Shown one piece after another: positions 1-10,330 of a stretch of DNA of 64,000 nucleotides. Each line of letters opens with the position of its first letter. The first letter of the stretch is position 1. Position numbers and translations under genes: made by a program. This DNA comes from Epiperipatus broadwayi (taxonomy: Eukaryota; Onychophora; Udeonychophora; Euonychophora; Peripatidae). The stretch covers positions 329,632 to 393,631 of the forward strand of contig JAQFVV010000548.1 of the NCBI GenBank assembly GCA_028023455.1, written 5' to 3'. Below the pieces are notes generated by a model. It had not been told where the DNA came from, did not search any database, and saw only the letters and a program-made list of their open reading frames with translations.

Positions 1-11
1 TAAATTAATAC

Positions 12-77
12 AGCTATTGATTTTGATATATATATATATATATATATATCAATATATATATATCAAAATCAATAGCT
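12..77. repeat. Perfect hairpin with (TA)n core
   Basis: The outer arms begin AGCTATTGATTTTGATA and end with its exact reverse complement, with (TA)n between them, so the whole stretch can fold into one hairpin. A further (TA)n tract follows to about 114. The arm resembles the TTTTGATATATA border of PLE 3' ends seen near 20.99 and 35.57 kb, but the match is too short to assign a family. Confidence 0.75.
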
Positions 78-81
78 ACTA

Positions 82-114
<33 letters not shown>

Positions 115-994
115 GTGACTATCTGAATGGGCACAAGGAATTGAGATACTTTGTATCTGCATTGAATAATTATATTGTATTAAAAAAATGAAATAAACTT
201 AGAATTTTAAAATTTTTTGCTGGAGATTGTTTGAAGCTTAGATATGGATTGCTTATGCAGTTGATTGAGTACTTTATAAGTATTCATTATTATTATTATG
301 GTTAGTAAAGTATTTAATGCCAGAAAGAGGGGTTGTTATTATAGGAATTGGTATACTTTGGCAGGAAAACGCAAAGCCATTTTATGCTAGTGTTTAGTAT
401 TGATTTGAATGTTTTCCTAATCCCTTATTCATTGATATCTATCCCTTTATCAACATTAATAGTCACCTCAATTATATTTAGTCAAGATAGTTTAATATTT
501 ATATTATAGTGTATGTGCATGCATGTATGACTCTGCATCATTTTCACTTCATTTTCATCTTCTAATAACATTAAACAATAGTACATTTAACATGAAGTCA
601 TTTAAGGTACATAAATTATCTTTAATAATTTAACAAATATATTTCTTTTCAATGATTAATGGATATTTTGATAGGTGAATTATTTTATAAATTAAATAAA
701 TTATTCATCATTTTGGCTAACAGTTAATTAATATTGATTCCTTTCCAGTGTGTAAAAGCTCTTAATTTTATTATCATTATTTTTTTTTAATCTTGATTTA
801 CTTGTAAAAAATCAGAATGATTTTTTTTTTAAAGAAAAGATTTTTTTTTTTGAATATGTAATTAGCTTGGGTGCAAAAATGTGGGAGTTGACCTGTTGAA
901 GGAAATGACCTTTTTTGATTTAACAGAGAGTTGAGATTTAAAATTGCTCATTTTTGTTATAAGTGCAGCCAGTAAAATTGCTCTTCCCTGCTGT

Positions 995-1045
<51 letters not shown>

Positions 1046-1049
1046 TGTA

Positions 1050-1102
<53 letters not shown>

Positions 1103-1661
1103 CTTGAAGTCAAATTAATTTTAACAAAAAGCTTTGGAATAAACTTCTGGAAGAGTTATAAGAAATTCAATACGGAAAGGTCTTCAATTAATATGCTGTG
1201 CTAAGAAATTTAGGAAGGTACATTAGTTTTTTTCATTTCCCTCCTTAATTTTAAACATTTGAATTAACCAACTCATAATTATTAATATTTAAAAATTTAT
1301 ATCGTTAGTGTTAAGATGGCATTACTTTATTTATCTATAATTAAGATGGAAGATAAAGTGCATGAACATTATTGTTATATAATTAATCCACATGTGCCTT
1401 CTAATATATCTTGGAAACATATGCAGGACTATTTTTCAGAATTTATTTTGATTTTTCACCATCTTCTGTGTTATGTTTTTATGAGAGTTAAATGCAAAAT
1501 TAAAGATATGTGTATTTTGATATCATGCCATGCTCAAATTAATTATACAAAAGTGACAGTATTTATTTATCGGGTATTTCTAAAAATAATATGTATTTAA
1601 TGCAAGAAATAAAAATGTGAATTATTTCAAATAACCAAAGGAAACTCCTCATTATATATAT
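115..1661. other. AT-rich intergenic sequence with (TA)n tracts
   Basis: No gene is recognisable here. Two long (TA)n tracts at about 1000-1043 and 1052-1098 are separated by a short GCTGTAA-type spacer that recurs on both sides. A 94-codon open frame at 1316-1600 has no family resemblance or codon signal and is not called. Confidence 0.6.
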
Positions 1662-1811
1662 ATGAAAAATAAAAACAAGTTAGTCATGTAACCTGCTATC
1701 ACTTGTTATTTATGATCAATAGATGGCGTCTTTACCAAAACTGCCGAAACAAGTGTAAAATATTTTTACATAAACGCAAAAGGAGTCAGAATTAACTACC
1801 TCTTTCATTTT

Positions 1812-1872
1812 GCTCACCTCCAGGTCAGCTGATTTCTGGGTGGTTTGCTTTCATTAGTGGAAGGATAGGAGC
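1812..1872 (-). ncRNA. Hammerhead ribozyme, unit 1 (core mutated)
   Basis: This is the same 60-nt architecture as in the other units, but the first core box reads CTAATGA instead of CTGANGA, changing invariant G5. The stem II side (TTTCTGGGTGG on the plus strand) has also diverged. It is predicted to be inactive. Confidence 0.6.
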
Positions 1873-2244
1873 TATAGAAACTAGGTCTAAAGACTGACTC
1901 TCAAGCGTTTATGCAAAACGTTTATATCAGTTTACAGCCGTGAATTTTTCAGACCGGTAAAGTCTTCAAACTCAGCCTAGCAAGCTAGATATCTATCTAT
2001 ATGGGTCTGATCTCAGTTCCAGTTTCACCACATAGTCAAAGTCTCTGCAATATATATCATTGCAAGAAAACTTTAAAAGGTACATTTATGAAAAATAAAA
2101 CAAGTTAGTCACGTAACCTGCTATCACTTGTTATTTATGATCAATAGATGGCGTCTTTACCAAAACCGCCAAAACAAGTGTAAAATATATTTTACATAAA
2201 CACAAAAAAAAGTCAGAATTAACTATCACTCTTTCATTTCTCGG

Positions 2245-2306
2245 TTTCACCTCCAGATCAGCTGATTTCAAGCTGGTTTGCTTTTCGTCCAGTGGAAGGA
2301 TAGAGC
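2245..2306 (-). ncRNA. Hammerhead ribozyme, unit 2 (core insertion)
   Basis: Stem III and the GAAA box are intact, but the first core box has an extra base (CTGGACGA on the minus strand) and the distal part of stem I has diverged (GGTTTCACC in place of GCTCACC on the plus strand). It is predicted to be inactive unless the extra base is a consensus error. Confidence 0.6.
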
Positions 2307-2669
2307 TATAGAAACTAGGTCTAAAGACTGGACTCTCAAGCGTTTATGCAAAACGTTTATATCAGTTTGCAAGCGTGAATTTTTCAGACCGGTAAAGTCT
2401 TCAAACTCAGCCTAGCAAGCTAGATATCTATATGGGTCTGATCTCAGTTCAGTTTCACCACATAGTCAAAGTCTCTGCAATATATATCATTGCAAGAAAA
2501 CTTTCAAAGGTACATTTATGAAAAATAAAAACAAGGTAGTCACGTAACCTGCTATCACTTGTTATTTATGATCAATAGATGGCTATTTACCAAAACCGCC
2601 CAAAACAAGTGTAAAAAATATTTTTACATAAACGCAAAAGGAGTCAGAATTAACTACCTCTTTCATTTT

Positions 2670-2729
2670 GCTCACCTCCAGATCAGCTGATTTCAAGCTG
2701 GTTTGCTTTCGTCAGTGGAAGGATAGAGC
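2670..2729 (-). ncRNA. Type I hammerhead ribozyme, unit 3 (intact core)
   Basis: Reading the minus strand 5' to 3', GCUC-UAU-CCUUCCA forms one side of stem I, followed by core CUGACGA, stem II AAGC(AAACCA)GCUU, core GAA, stem III AUC(AGCU)GAU, cleavage base C, and UGGAGG-U-GAGC closing stem I. Stem I has six inner and four outer pairs around an asymmetric internal loop. All conserved core bases (CUGANGA, GAAA, an H cleavage base) are present. Predicted cleavage lies between plus-strand positions 2680 and 2681. The very short stem III is typical of metazoan retroelement hammerheads. Confidence 0.85.
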
Positions 2730-3093
2730 TATAGAAACTAGGTCTAAAGACTGACTCTCAAGCGTTTATGCAAAACGTTTTTATATCAGTTTGCAAGCGT
2801 GGATTTTTCAGACCGGTAAAGTCTTCAAACTCAGCCTAGCAAGCTAGATAGTCTATATGGGTCTGATCTCAGTTCAGTTTCACCACATAAAGTCAAAGTC
2901 TCTGCAATATATATCATTGCAAGAAAACTTTAAAGGTACATTTATGAAAAATAAAAACAAGTTAGTCACGTAACCTGCTATCACTTGTTATTTATGATCA
3001 ATAGATGGCGTCTTTACCAAAAACCCTTGAAACAAGTGTAAAATATTTTTACATAAACGCAAAAAGGAGTCAGAATTAACAACCTCTCATTTT

Positions 3094-3153
3094 GCTCACC
3101 TCCAGATCAGCTGATTTCAAGCTGGTTTGCTTTCGTCAGTGGAAGGATAGAGC
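3094..3153 (-). ncRNA. Type I hammerhead ribozyme, unit 4 (intact core)
   Basis: The sequence is identical in core and stems to the unit 3 ribozyme. Predicted cleavage lies between plus-strand positions 3104 and 3105, which is 424 nt from the unit 3 site. Confidence 0.85.
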
Positions 3154-3514
3154 TATAGAAACTAGGTCTAAAGACTGACTCTCAAGCGTTTATGCAAAAC
3201 GTTTATATCAGTTTGCAAGCGTGAATTTTTCAGACCGGTAAAGTCTTCAAACTCAGCCTAGCAAGCCAGATATCTATATGGGTCTGATCTCAGTTCAGTT
3301 TCACCACATAGTCAAAGTCTCTTCAATATATATCATTGCAAGAAAACTTTAAAGGTACATTTATGAAAAATAAAAACAAGTTAGTCACGTAACCTGCTAT
3401 CACTTGTTATTTATGATCAATAGATGGCGTCTTTACCAAAACCACCAAAACAAGTGTAAAATATTTTTACATAAACGCAAAAGGAGTCAGAATTAACTCT
3501 TCCTCTTTCATTTT

Positions 3515-3574
3515 GCTCACCTCCAGATCAGCTGATTTCAAGCTGGTTTGCTTTCGTCAGTGGAAGGATAGAGC
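3515..3574 (-). ncRNA. Type I hammerhead ribozyme, unit 5 (intact core)
   Basis: The core and all three stems match the unit 3 ribozyme. Predicted cleavage lies between plus-strand positions 3525 and 3526, which is 421 nt from the unit 4 site. Confidence 0.85.
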
Positions 3575-3935
3575 TATAGAAACTAGGTCTAAAGACTGAC
3601 TCTCAAGCGCTTATGCAAAACGTTTATATCAGTTTGCAAGCATGAATTTTTCAGACCGGTAAAGTCTTCAAACTCAGCCTAGCAAGCTAGATATCTATAT
3701 GGGTCTGATCTCAGTTCAGTTTCACCACATAGTCAAAGTCTCTGCAATATATATCATTGCAAGAAAACTTTAAAGGTACATTTATGAAAAATAAAAACAA
3801 GTTAGTCACGTAACCTGCTATCACTTGTTATTTATGATCAATAGATGGCGTCTTTACCAAAACCGCCGAAACAAGTGTTAAAAATATTTTTACATAAACG
3901 CAAAAGGAGTCAGAATTAACTACCTCTTTCATTTT

Positions 3936-3995
3936 GCTCACCTCCAGATCAGCTGATTTCAAGCTGGTTTGCTTTCGACAGTGGAAGGATAGAGC
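3936..3995 (-). ncRNA. Hammerhead ribozyme, unit 6 (A6 mutated)
   Basis: All stems are intact, but the first core box reads CTGTCGA, replacing invariant A6 by U. It is predicted to be inactive or very slow. Confidence 0.7.
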
Positions 3996-4354
3996 TATAG
4001 AAACTAGGTCTAAAGACTGACTCTCAAGCGCTTATGCAAAACGTTTATATCAGTTTGCAAGCATGAATTTTTCAGACCGGTAAAGTCTTCAAACTCAGCC
4101 TAGCAAGCTAGATATCTATATGGGTCTGATCTCAGTTCAGTTTCACCACATAGTCAAAGTCTCTGCAATATATATCATTGCAAGAAAACTTTAAAGGTAC
4201 ATTTATGAAAAATAAAAACAAGTTAGTCACGTAACCTGCTATCACTTGTTATTTATGATCAATAGATGGCGCCTTTACCAAAACCGCTAAACAAGTGTAA
4301 AATATTTTTACATAAACGCAAAAGGAGTCAGAATTAACTACCTCTTTCTATTTT

Positions 4355-4414
4355 GCTCACCTCCAGATCAGCTGATTTCAAGCTGGTTTGCTTTCGTCAG
4401 TGGAAGGATAGAGC
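4355..4414 (-). ncRNA. Type I hammerhead ribozyme, unit 7 (intact core)
   Basis: The core and stems match the unit 3 ribozyme. Predicted cleavage lies between plus-strand positions 4365 and 4366. Confidence 0.85.
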
Positions 4415-4772
4415 TATAGAAACTAGGTCTAAAGACTGACTCTCAAGCGTTATGCAAAACGTTTATATCAGTTTGCAAGCGTGAATTTTTCAGACCGGTA
4501 AAGTCTTCAAACTCAGCCTAGCAGCTAGATATCTATATGGGTCTGATCTCAGTTCAGTTTCACCACATAGTCAAAGTCTCTGCAATATATATCATTGCAA
4601 GAAAACTTTAAGGTACATTTATGAAAAATAAAAACAAGTTAGTCACGTAACCTGCTATCACTTGTTATTTATGATCAATAGATGGCGTCTTTACCAAAAC
4701 CGCCGAGAACAAGTGTAAATATTTTTACATAAACGCAAAAGGAGTCAGAATTAACAACCCCTCTTTCATTTT

Positions 4773-4832
4773 GCTCACCTCCAGATCAGCTGATTTCAAG
4801 CTGGTTTGCTTTCGCCAGTGGAAGGATAGAGC
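4773..4832 (-). ncRNA. Hammerhead ribozyme, unit 8 (A6 mutated)
   Basis: All stems are intact, but the first core box reads CTGGCGA, replacing invariant A6 by G. It is predicted to be inactive. Confidence 0.7.
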
Positions 4833-5148
4833 TATAAGAAACTAGGTCTAAAGACTGACTCTCTAAGCGGTTATACAAAACGTTTATATCAGTTTGCAAG
4901 CGTGAATTTTTCAGACCGGTAAAGTCTTCAAACTCAGCCTAGCAAGCTAGATATCTATATGGGTCTGATCTCAGTTCAGTTTCACCACATAGTCAAAGTC
5001 TCTGCAATATATATCATTGCAAAGAAAACTTTAAAGGTACATTTATGAAAAATAAAAACAAGTTAGTCACGTAACCTGCTATCACTTGTTATTTACATTT
5101 AATTAAAGATAAATGTTAAAAAGACTAAAGTAATGTTTAATAGATTTT

Positions 5149-5648
5149 NNNNNNNNNNNNNNNNNNNNNNNNNNNNNNNNNNNNNNNNNNNNNNNNNNNN
5201 NNNNNNNNNNNNNNNNNNNNNNNNNNNNNNNNNNNNNNNNNNNNNNNNNNNNNNNNNNNNNNNNNNNNNNNNNNNNNNNNNNNNNNNNNNNNNNNNNNNN
5301 NNNNNNNNNNNNNNNNNNNNNNNNNNNNNNNNNNNNNNNNNNNNNNNNNNNNNNNNNNNNNNNNNNNNNNNNNNNNNNNNNNNNNNNNNNNNNNNNNNNN
5401 NNNNNNNNNNNNNNNNNNNNNNNNNNNNNNNNNNNNNNNNNNNNNNNNNNNNNNNNNNNNNNNNNNNNNNNNNNNNNNNNNNNNNNNNNNNNNNNNNNNN
5501 NNNNNNNNNNNNNNNNNNNNNNNNNNNNNNNNNNNNNNNNNNNNNNNNNNNNNNNNNNNNNNNNNNNNNNNNNNNNNNNNNNNNNNNNNNNNNNNNNNNN
5601 NNNNNNNNNNNNNNNNNNNNNNNNNNNNNNNNNNNNNNNNNNNNNNNN
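5149..5648. other. Assembly gap (500 N)
   Basis: There are exactly 500 undetermined bases between the end of the tandem array and the Penelope-like reverse transcriptase. A round 500 is probably a placeholder, so true distance and array length are unknown. The N-terminal part of the PLE, including the first catalytic Asp of the RT, is lost in it. Confidence 0.95.
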
Positions 5649-5652
5649 GTAA

Positions 5653-6900
5653 ATTATTAATCAATGTCTGTATTCCAATTATAATAAAATATATATAGAT
5701 AGATTAAAATCTATAAAAATTATATTAGATGCTTTAAGGTTAAAAAAAGTTGATGTTAAAAAAGTAAAATTTGTAAATGATGTATTATATTTTATTGATA
5801 AAAATATATATGCTATATTTAATGAAAATTATTATAAAATGGATTATGGATGGCCTATGGGACTTCCTTTAGTTTCACAAATATGTAGTTTTGTGGTATC
5901 AAGATATGAAGATATAATTCTTAATACTAATATATATTGCCAAGGTATTAAAATTTATTACAGGTATGTTGATGATGTTTTCGTTTGTGGAAGTTTAGAT
6001 ATTATAAATGTATTATTCAATGAATTAAATAGTTTAGAAGGTTTAAAATGGAGTAAATCTTTTGAAGAAAAAAAGTCAATTCAGTATTTAGATATTAAAG
6101 TTACACGTAATAAAAATAAATTAGATTATTGTATGGTAATAAAAGATATTGAAAAAGAGGATATATTCCTTGGTATTCAAATGTGCCAATTGCACATAAA
6201 TTATCCAGTTTAAAATCATTTTTATTTAGGAATAATAAATTATGTAAATATAATTCTGATAAAATAGGTAACATAAATGTATTTATTATGGATTTGTTAA
6301 ATGTTGGATATGATCATAAATTAATTTATAATATTGTTACTAAGTTTAATAATAATAGAAATATTTTAGATGCTATAGATATTGATAAAATAAAATATAC
6401 TTGGATATCAATACCATTTATTTGTAATGAACAGGTTAAATTTATAAAACAGATATATAAAAATATATGTCGAGTTGCATTTTATACTACTCCTAATTTA
6501 AATAGATTAATAAATAATTCAAAAAATAGGTGTGGTATTTTAAATCAAAGTTGTGCAATATATAAATGGCTATGTTTTTGTGGAAAGGCATATATTGGGG
6601 AATCTCGATGTACATTGGAGAAAAGATCAAGGGAGCATTTGTTATTATATAAACGAGTGCAAAAATCAAGACAAGAGAATGTTAGAAATGATGATGTATC
6701 ACCATCAGTATTTTTTTGATCATAATGTAACATGTAATTATGGTTTTGATTTTGATTTTAATAAAGTTAAAATTCTGTGTATTGAAAGAAATAATAATAA
6801 ACGCAAAATTAAAGAAGCTATGTTAATAAAAAGTGAAAAGCAACAGTTGATAAATAGACAGACAGCCAATATAAAAATTAATGAATTGTGGGAAAATTGA
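5653..6900 (+). pseudogene. Penelope-like element ORF: RT plus GIY-YIG endonuclease, frameshifted
   Basis: This is the C-terminal two thirds of a PLE polyprotein. The RT part shows the PLE-type YGWPMGLPL motif near 5847 and the catalytic YVDD box near 5965. After the thumb region the IPWYSNVP segment appears in another frame, so the frame shifts near the A5 run at 6152-6156. A GIY-YIG nuclease follows (AIYKWLCFCGKAYIGES near 6555-6605), and a second shift at the T7 run (6711-6717) leads into the conserved tail FFDHNVTCNYGF...ERNNNKRKIKEA ending at 6900. Outside those two points the reading is open, so this is either a young copy or an intact copy with consensus errors. The N-terminus is in the gap. 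The PLE family is known to use RT and GIY-YIG nuclease for target-primed insertion. Confidence 0.85.
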
Positions 6901-6961
6901 TGTATGACTTATTGCTTTTGTTTACATTTGTAACGGTTTTTTCTAATACAATTTGAGTCTA

Positions 6962-6993
6962 GTTGACAACGACTACATAGATAGTTGAAAGTA
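6962..6993 (+). ncRNA. Hammerhead-like motif in PLE 3' region
   Basis: About 60 nt after the PLE stop codon comes GUUGACAACGACUA, a short loop, UAGUU and GAAA. The hairpin followed by GAAA matches the position and layout of motifs after the other PLE copies in this window (21.05, 44.1 and 44.73 kb), with different stem bases. The first core box is not a proper CUGANGA, so this is a remnant or only hammerhead-like. Confidence 0.4.
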
Positions 6994-7148
6994 CTTCTAT
7001 TAAATTGGTATATATTTGTTTAAAATATTGTTACTGTATTAATTATTGTATTGTTTTGAATAATTATATATATATATATTTATCTATATATCAGAGTTTG
7101 ATTTACAAAGCTTATATATGTGTGTACATCTATATATATGTAATATAG

Positions 7149-7602
7149 TGTATATGAGCACAGACTTTCACATGACCCACCACTCTCCACTCTATCTAAT
7201 AACACTGATACACTTAAACACATATATGTTGAAAAGATAAATAATCACCAATATATGTATTTCATGCTAAACCAGCAATCATCAGTTGGTCCAGATTATC
7301 ATCTCTACACATATATATACTATAAGTGCTAAGATATATATTAAGATAGACAATCTTCATACTTTAATGGTCAGGCTTCAATCTACTCCACACTCCAACT
7401 CTTCAACCTTCCATCCAATTGAAAATCTGATGATGGAACACTCAAAGGCCACCCTGAGACCGAGATTCTTGTCACACCCATGTTGACCTAAAGTCAATCT
7501 GAACCCCACATGTACAAGACATAATATATTTAATACATATGCAAGGATGGGCAGACATCTCTATAATGTAATAACTGAAACACAGGCTTATTATACACCT
7601 GT

Positions 7603-7653
<51 letters not shown>

Positions 7654-8212
7654 GGGGTATATGAGCACAGACTTTCACATGACCCACCACTCTCAACTCT
7701 ATCTAATAACACTGATACACTTAAACACATATATGTTGAAAAGATAAATAATCACCAATATACGTATTTCATGGTAAACCAGGAATCATCAGTTGGTCCA
7801 GATTATCATCTCTACACATATATACTATAAGTGCTCAGATATATATTAAGATAGACAATCTTCACACTTTAATGGTCAGCATGGGTGTAACAAGAATCTC
7901 AGCCTCAGGGTGGCCTTTCAGTGTTCCATCATCAGATTTTCAATTGGATGGACGGTTGAAGAGTTGTAGTGTGGAGTAGATTGAAGCCTGACCATTAAAG
8001 TATGAAGATTGTCTATCTTAATATATATCTGAGCACTTATAGTATATATGTGTAGAGATGATAATCTGGACCAACTGATGATTGCTGGTTTAGCATGAAA
8101 TACGTATATTGGTGATTATTTATCTTTTCAACATATATGTGTTTACGTGTATCAATGTTATTAGATAGAGTGGAGAGTGGTGGGTCGTGTGAAAGTCTGT
8201 GCTCATATACCC
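7149..8212. repeat. Three copies of a ~340-bp repeat, two direct and one inverted
   Basis: Copy 1 (7149-7488, plus) and copy 2 (7656-7878, plus, truncated) both start GTATATGAGCACAGAC and share the downstream sequence through ATCTTCA-ACTTTAATGGTCAG. Copy 3 (7878-8212) is the reverse complement of copy 1 and abuts copy 2, so copies 2 and 3 form a large foldback. A (TA)n tract (about 7604-7650) precedes copy 2. The unit carries CTGATGATGGAACACT followed by GAAA (copy 3) or CAAA (copy 1), which recalls a hammerhead core, but no closing stem I was found. No protein is encoded. Confidence 0.8.
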
Positions 8213-8221
8213 TATATTACA

Positions 8222-8575
8222 AATCTATTTTAAATAATAATTAACCTGCCCTCTAGCGTCCAAGTTCGATAACTTTTTACAATAACAGAGTGGACGAACT
8301 CTTAATATCTTTTAGATCTTTTTATGTAGAGTGATCTAGAACAATAACAGCCAGAGTGCCAATTTAAATCAGTCTTTTTATCTTTTAATGTAAGTTTATT
8401 TTTAAATAACTGATATTAATTATATGGAGTGGAGATCTTTCATTCTTTTCTAAAACTGTATAATAAATTAACACATGTTATATACGTAATGATAAATAAT
8501 ATTCTAATAATGAATAAATATAACGTCATGTGAACATTTTACCAAATCTATTTTAAATAATAATTGAACTGCCCT
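8222..8575 (+). repeat. Left copy of an inverted ~330-bp repeat (family E3)
   Basis: The unit begins AAATCTATTTTAAATAATAAT, contains AGAACAATAACAGCCAGAG, and starts again at about 8546, so it is tandem here. The second start is cut off after GAACTGCCCT by the non-LTR fragment that follows. The reverse complement of the same unit lies at 10036-10330. No coding potential or hammerhead motif was found. Confidence 0.75.
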
Positions 8576-10045
8576 ATGTCACCTATTTTGTTTGTGTTGT
8601 ATTTGAGTGAAATGGAAAGAGCAATAGAAAGATTAGGAAGAGGGATAGAGATACCGTTAATAGGTAGTAAGGGAGTATATATTTTGTCAGGTTTTTTTTT
8701 TTTTGCGGATGATATATTTTTTGTGTGCAGAAAAAAGAGAAGATATGGAAGTTATGTTGAGGACATGTGCAAGGGTGGGTAAAGAGATGGGGATTAAATT
8801 TAGTGAAATCAAATATAATGATGGTTAATACTGGGGAAAGAGAAGATGTAGAATTTTTTATTGGGAGATATTAAGTTAAGTTTGATGAATAGATATAGTT
8901 ATTTGGGAATTATTTTAAGTAATCAGAAAAATTATTTGGATGAATGGGCGAAATAAATGATAAATGAAGCAAAGAAAAGAAAAGGATTGATAAAGAAATT
9001 AACAATGTTTTCATATAAAAAATATGATGTAGTTAGAATTATATGGAAAGGAGTTGCAGTAGCAGGGTTAACATATGGTAATGATGCATTATATGTTAGT
9101 AAAAAGATATTAGATTACTTAGAAAAAACTCAAAGGGAAGTAGGAAGACAGCAGAAGTATGGACAGCAAGGGAGGCAATTCAAGGAGAAATGGGATGCTC
9201 AAGTTTTCATATGATAGATGCAAAAAGTAAAATGAAAATGTTTGGTAGATTGCAGTTTATGGATAATAAAGGAATAGCTAAAATAGTATTTAATTGAGTT
9301 ATGAGTAAAGGGCAGGTAACAAGATGGGTGAGGAAGGTAATGCGGTATGCAAAAGATTTGGATAAAGAATTTATATCAGTATATTTGTACAAAAGATGGG
9401 ATGATTGTGTTAAGAGGATTATTGAGTGTTATAGTAGTAAGGAATGGGATAAAAGAATAAATTTATTAATAAAGACTAGGGAGTTAGAGAGATGGAGAAA
9501 TAGTATGGAGAGTAAAAAGAGTTTAAATATATATAGAAATAAACAGATTATTAGGTGTGAGTTAATATATGATAATAGTAAGGAAAGTATAGTAAGGAAA
9601 GTAGTTTATTGTTTAAGGCTCGAACAAGATCTTTAGCTACAAAAGAATATACATGCATATGGAAAAATATGGGTGATTTATTTTTTAAATTATGTAAGGA
9701 AGGAATAGAAAATATTAGGCATTTGTTAATTGAATGTAAATGTTTGAAAACAGAAAGGGTACATATAATGAAGATGTGTAAAAAATAAATATGAAAAGAG
9801 TGATTATACAGAAAGTGAATTATTGGTTTTTATGCTGGGTTTTGAAATAGATAAGGGAGATTTAGATATAAAGGTTATAGAGTTGACAAAGATTATGTTG
9901 TGGAAATGGGATAGAGCAGATTATGGGTAAATTTAGAGTGGGGAATGTAAAATAAAGTGGTTAACAGGTTTTTCTGGGCATAATTGCCTAGATATTATTG
10001 ACTTCGTTTAAGGAGAAGCATAATACATCACATCACATCACATAT
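8565..10045 (+). pseudogene. Degraded non-LTR retrotransposon (RT to 3' end)
   Basis: Broken frames carry recognisable non-LTR RT pieces: PMSPILFVLYLSEME (8570-8620), FADDIFFVC around 8702-8730, a YLGI-like block near 8900, and a C-terminal part with cysteines and histidine arranged ENIRHLLIECKC near 9715-9750. At least five stops or frameshifts break it. The RT starts just before the catalytic box, so the copy is 5'-truncated. It ends in a short pentamer tail (ACATC repeated, about 10025-10042), a simple-repeat tail typical of several non-LTR clades. The clade was not assigned. Confidence 0.75.
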
Positions 10046-10330
10046 AACATGTTCATTTATTATAGTTTTAGAAGTGAGTGAACGACCTCCGCTCTATAGA
10101 TTTAATATTAGTTATTTAAAGATCAATTTACATTTGAAGATACAACGACTGATTTAAATTGGCCCTCTGGCTGTTATTGTTCTAGGTAGTTGTATATAAA
10201 AAGATCTAAAAGACATTAGGAGGTGGTCCATTCTTTTATTGTAAAAGTTATCGAACATGGCAACTAGAGGACAGTTCAATTATTATTTAAAATAGATTTG
10301 GTAAAAATTTTACATGACGTTATATTTATA
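10036..10330 (-). repeat. Right, inverted copy of the ~330-bp E3 repeat
   Basis: This is the reverse complement of 8222-8560, including AGAACAATAACAGCCAGAG and the AAATCTATTTTAAATAATAAT start. Together with the left copy it brackets the non-LTR fragment. Confidence 0.75.

Larger units (their letters stand above)
1662..5094 (-). repeat. Tandem array of ~421-bp hammerhead-bearing units (retrozyme-like)
   Basis: Eight full units and the start of a ninth follow head to tail. Counting from the repeated ATGAAAAATAAAA, they start at 1662, 2088, 2518, 2944, 3363, 3784, 4205, 4621 and 5045, giving periods of 416-430 bp. Units differ by point changes and small indels, unit 1 most of all. No protein is encoded. 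On the minus strand each unit carries a 60-nt type I hammerhead ribozyme (listed separately), so a transcript could be cut into ~421-nt monomers. Each unit also keeps a small GCAAT/ATTGC hairpin. Known animal retrozymes are short tandem hammerhead repeats giving small circular RNAs; assignment to that class is inference. The array ends in unrelated sequence just before the assembly gap, so true copy number may differ. Confidence 0.9.

Noticed and set aside
862-1204. Open frames made of Tyr-Ile repeats (also near 7.5, 46.0, 52.9 and 58.0 kb)
   Set aside because: They are translations of (TA)n microsatellites with no other coding evidence.
1662-5094. CRISPR array
   Set aside because: Repeats are ~421 bp with no spacer structure and the sequence is eukaryotic.
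8222-10330. Hammerhead in the E3 repeat (an ACTGATTTAAATTGG stretch)
   Set aside because: No CTGANGA box and no GAAA at the required position.
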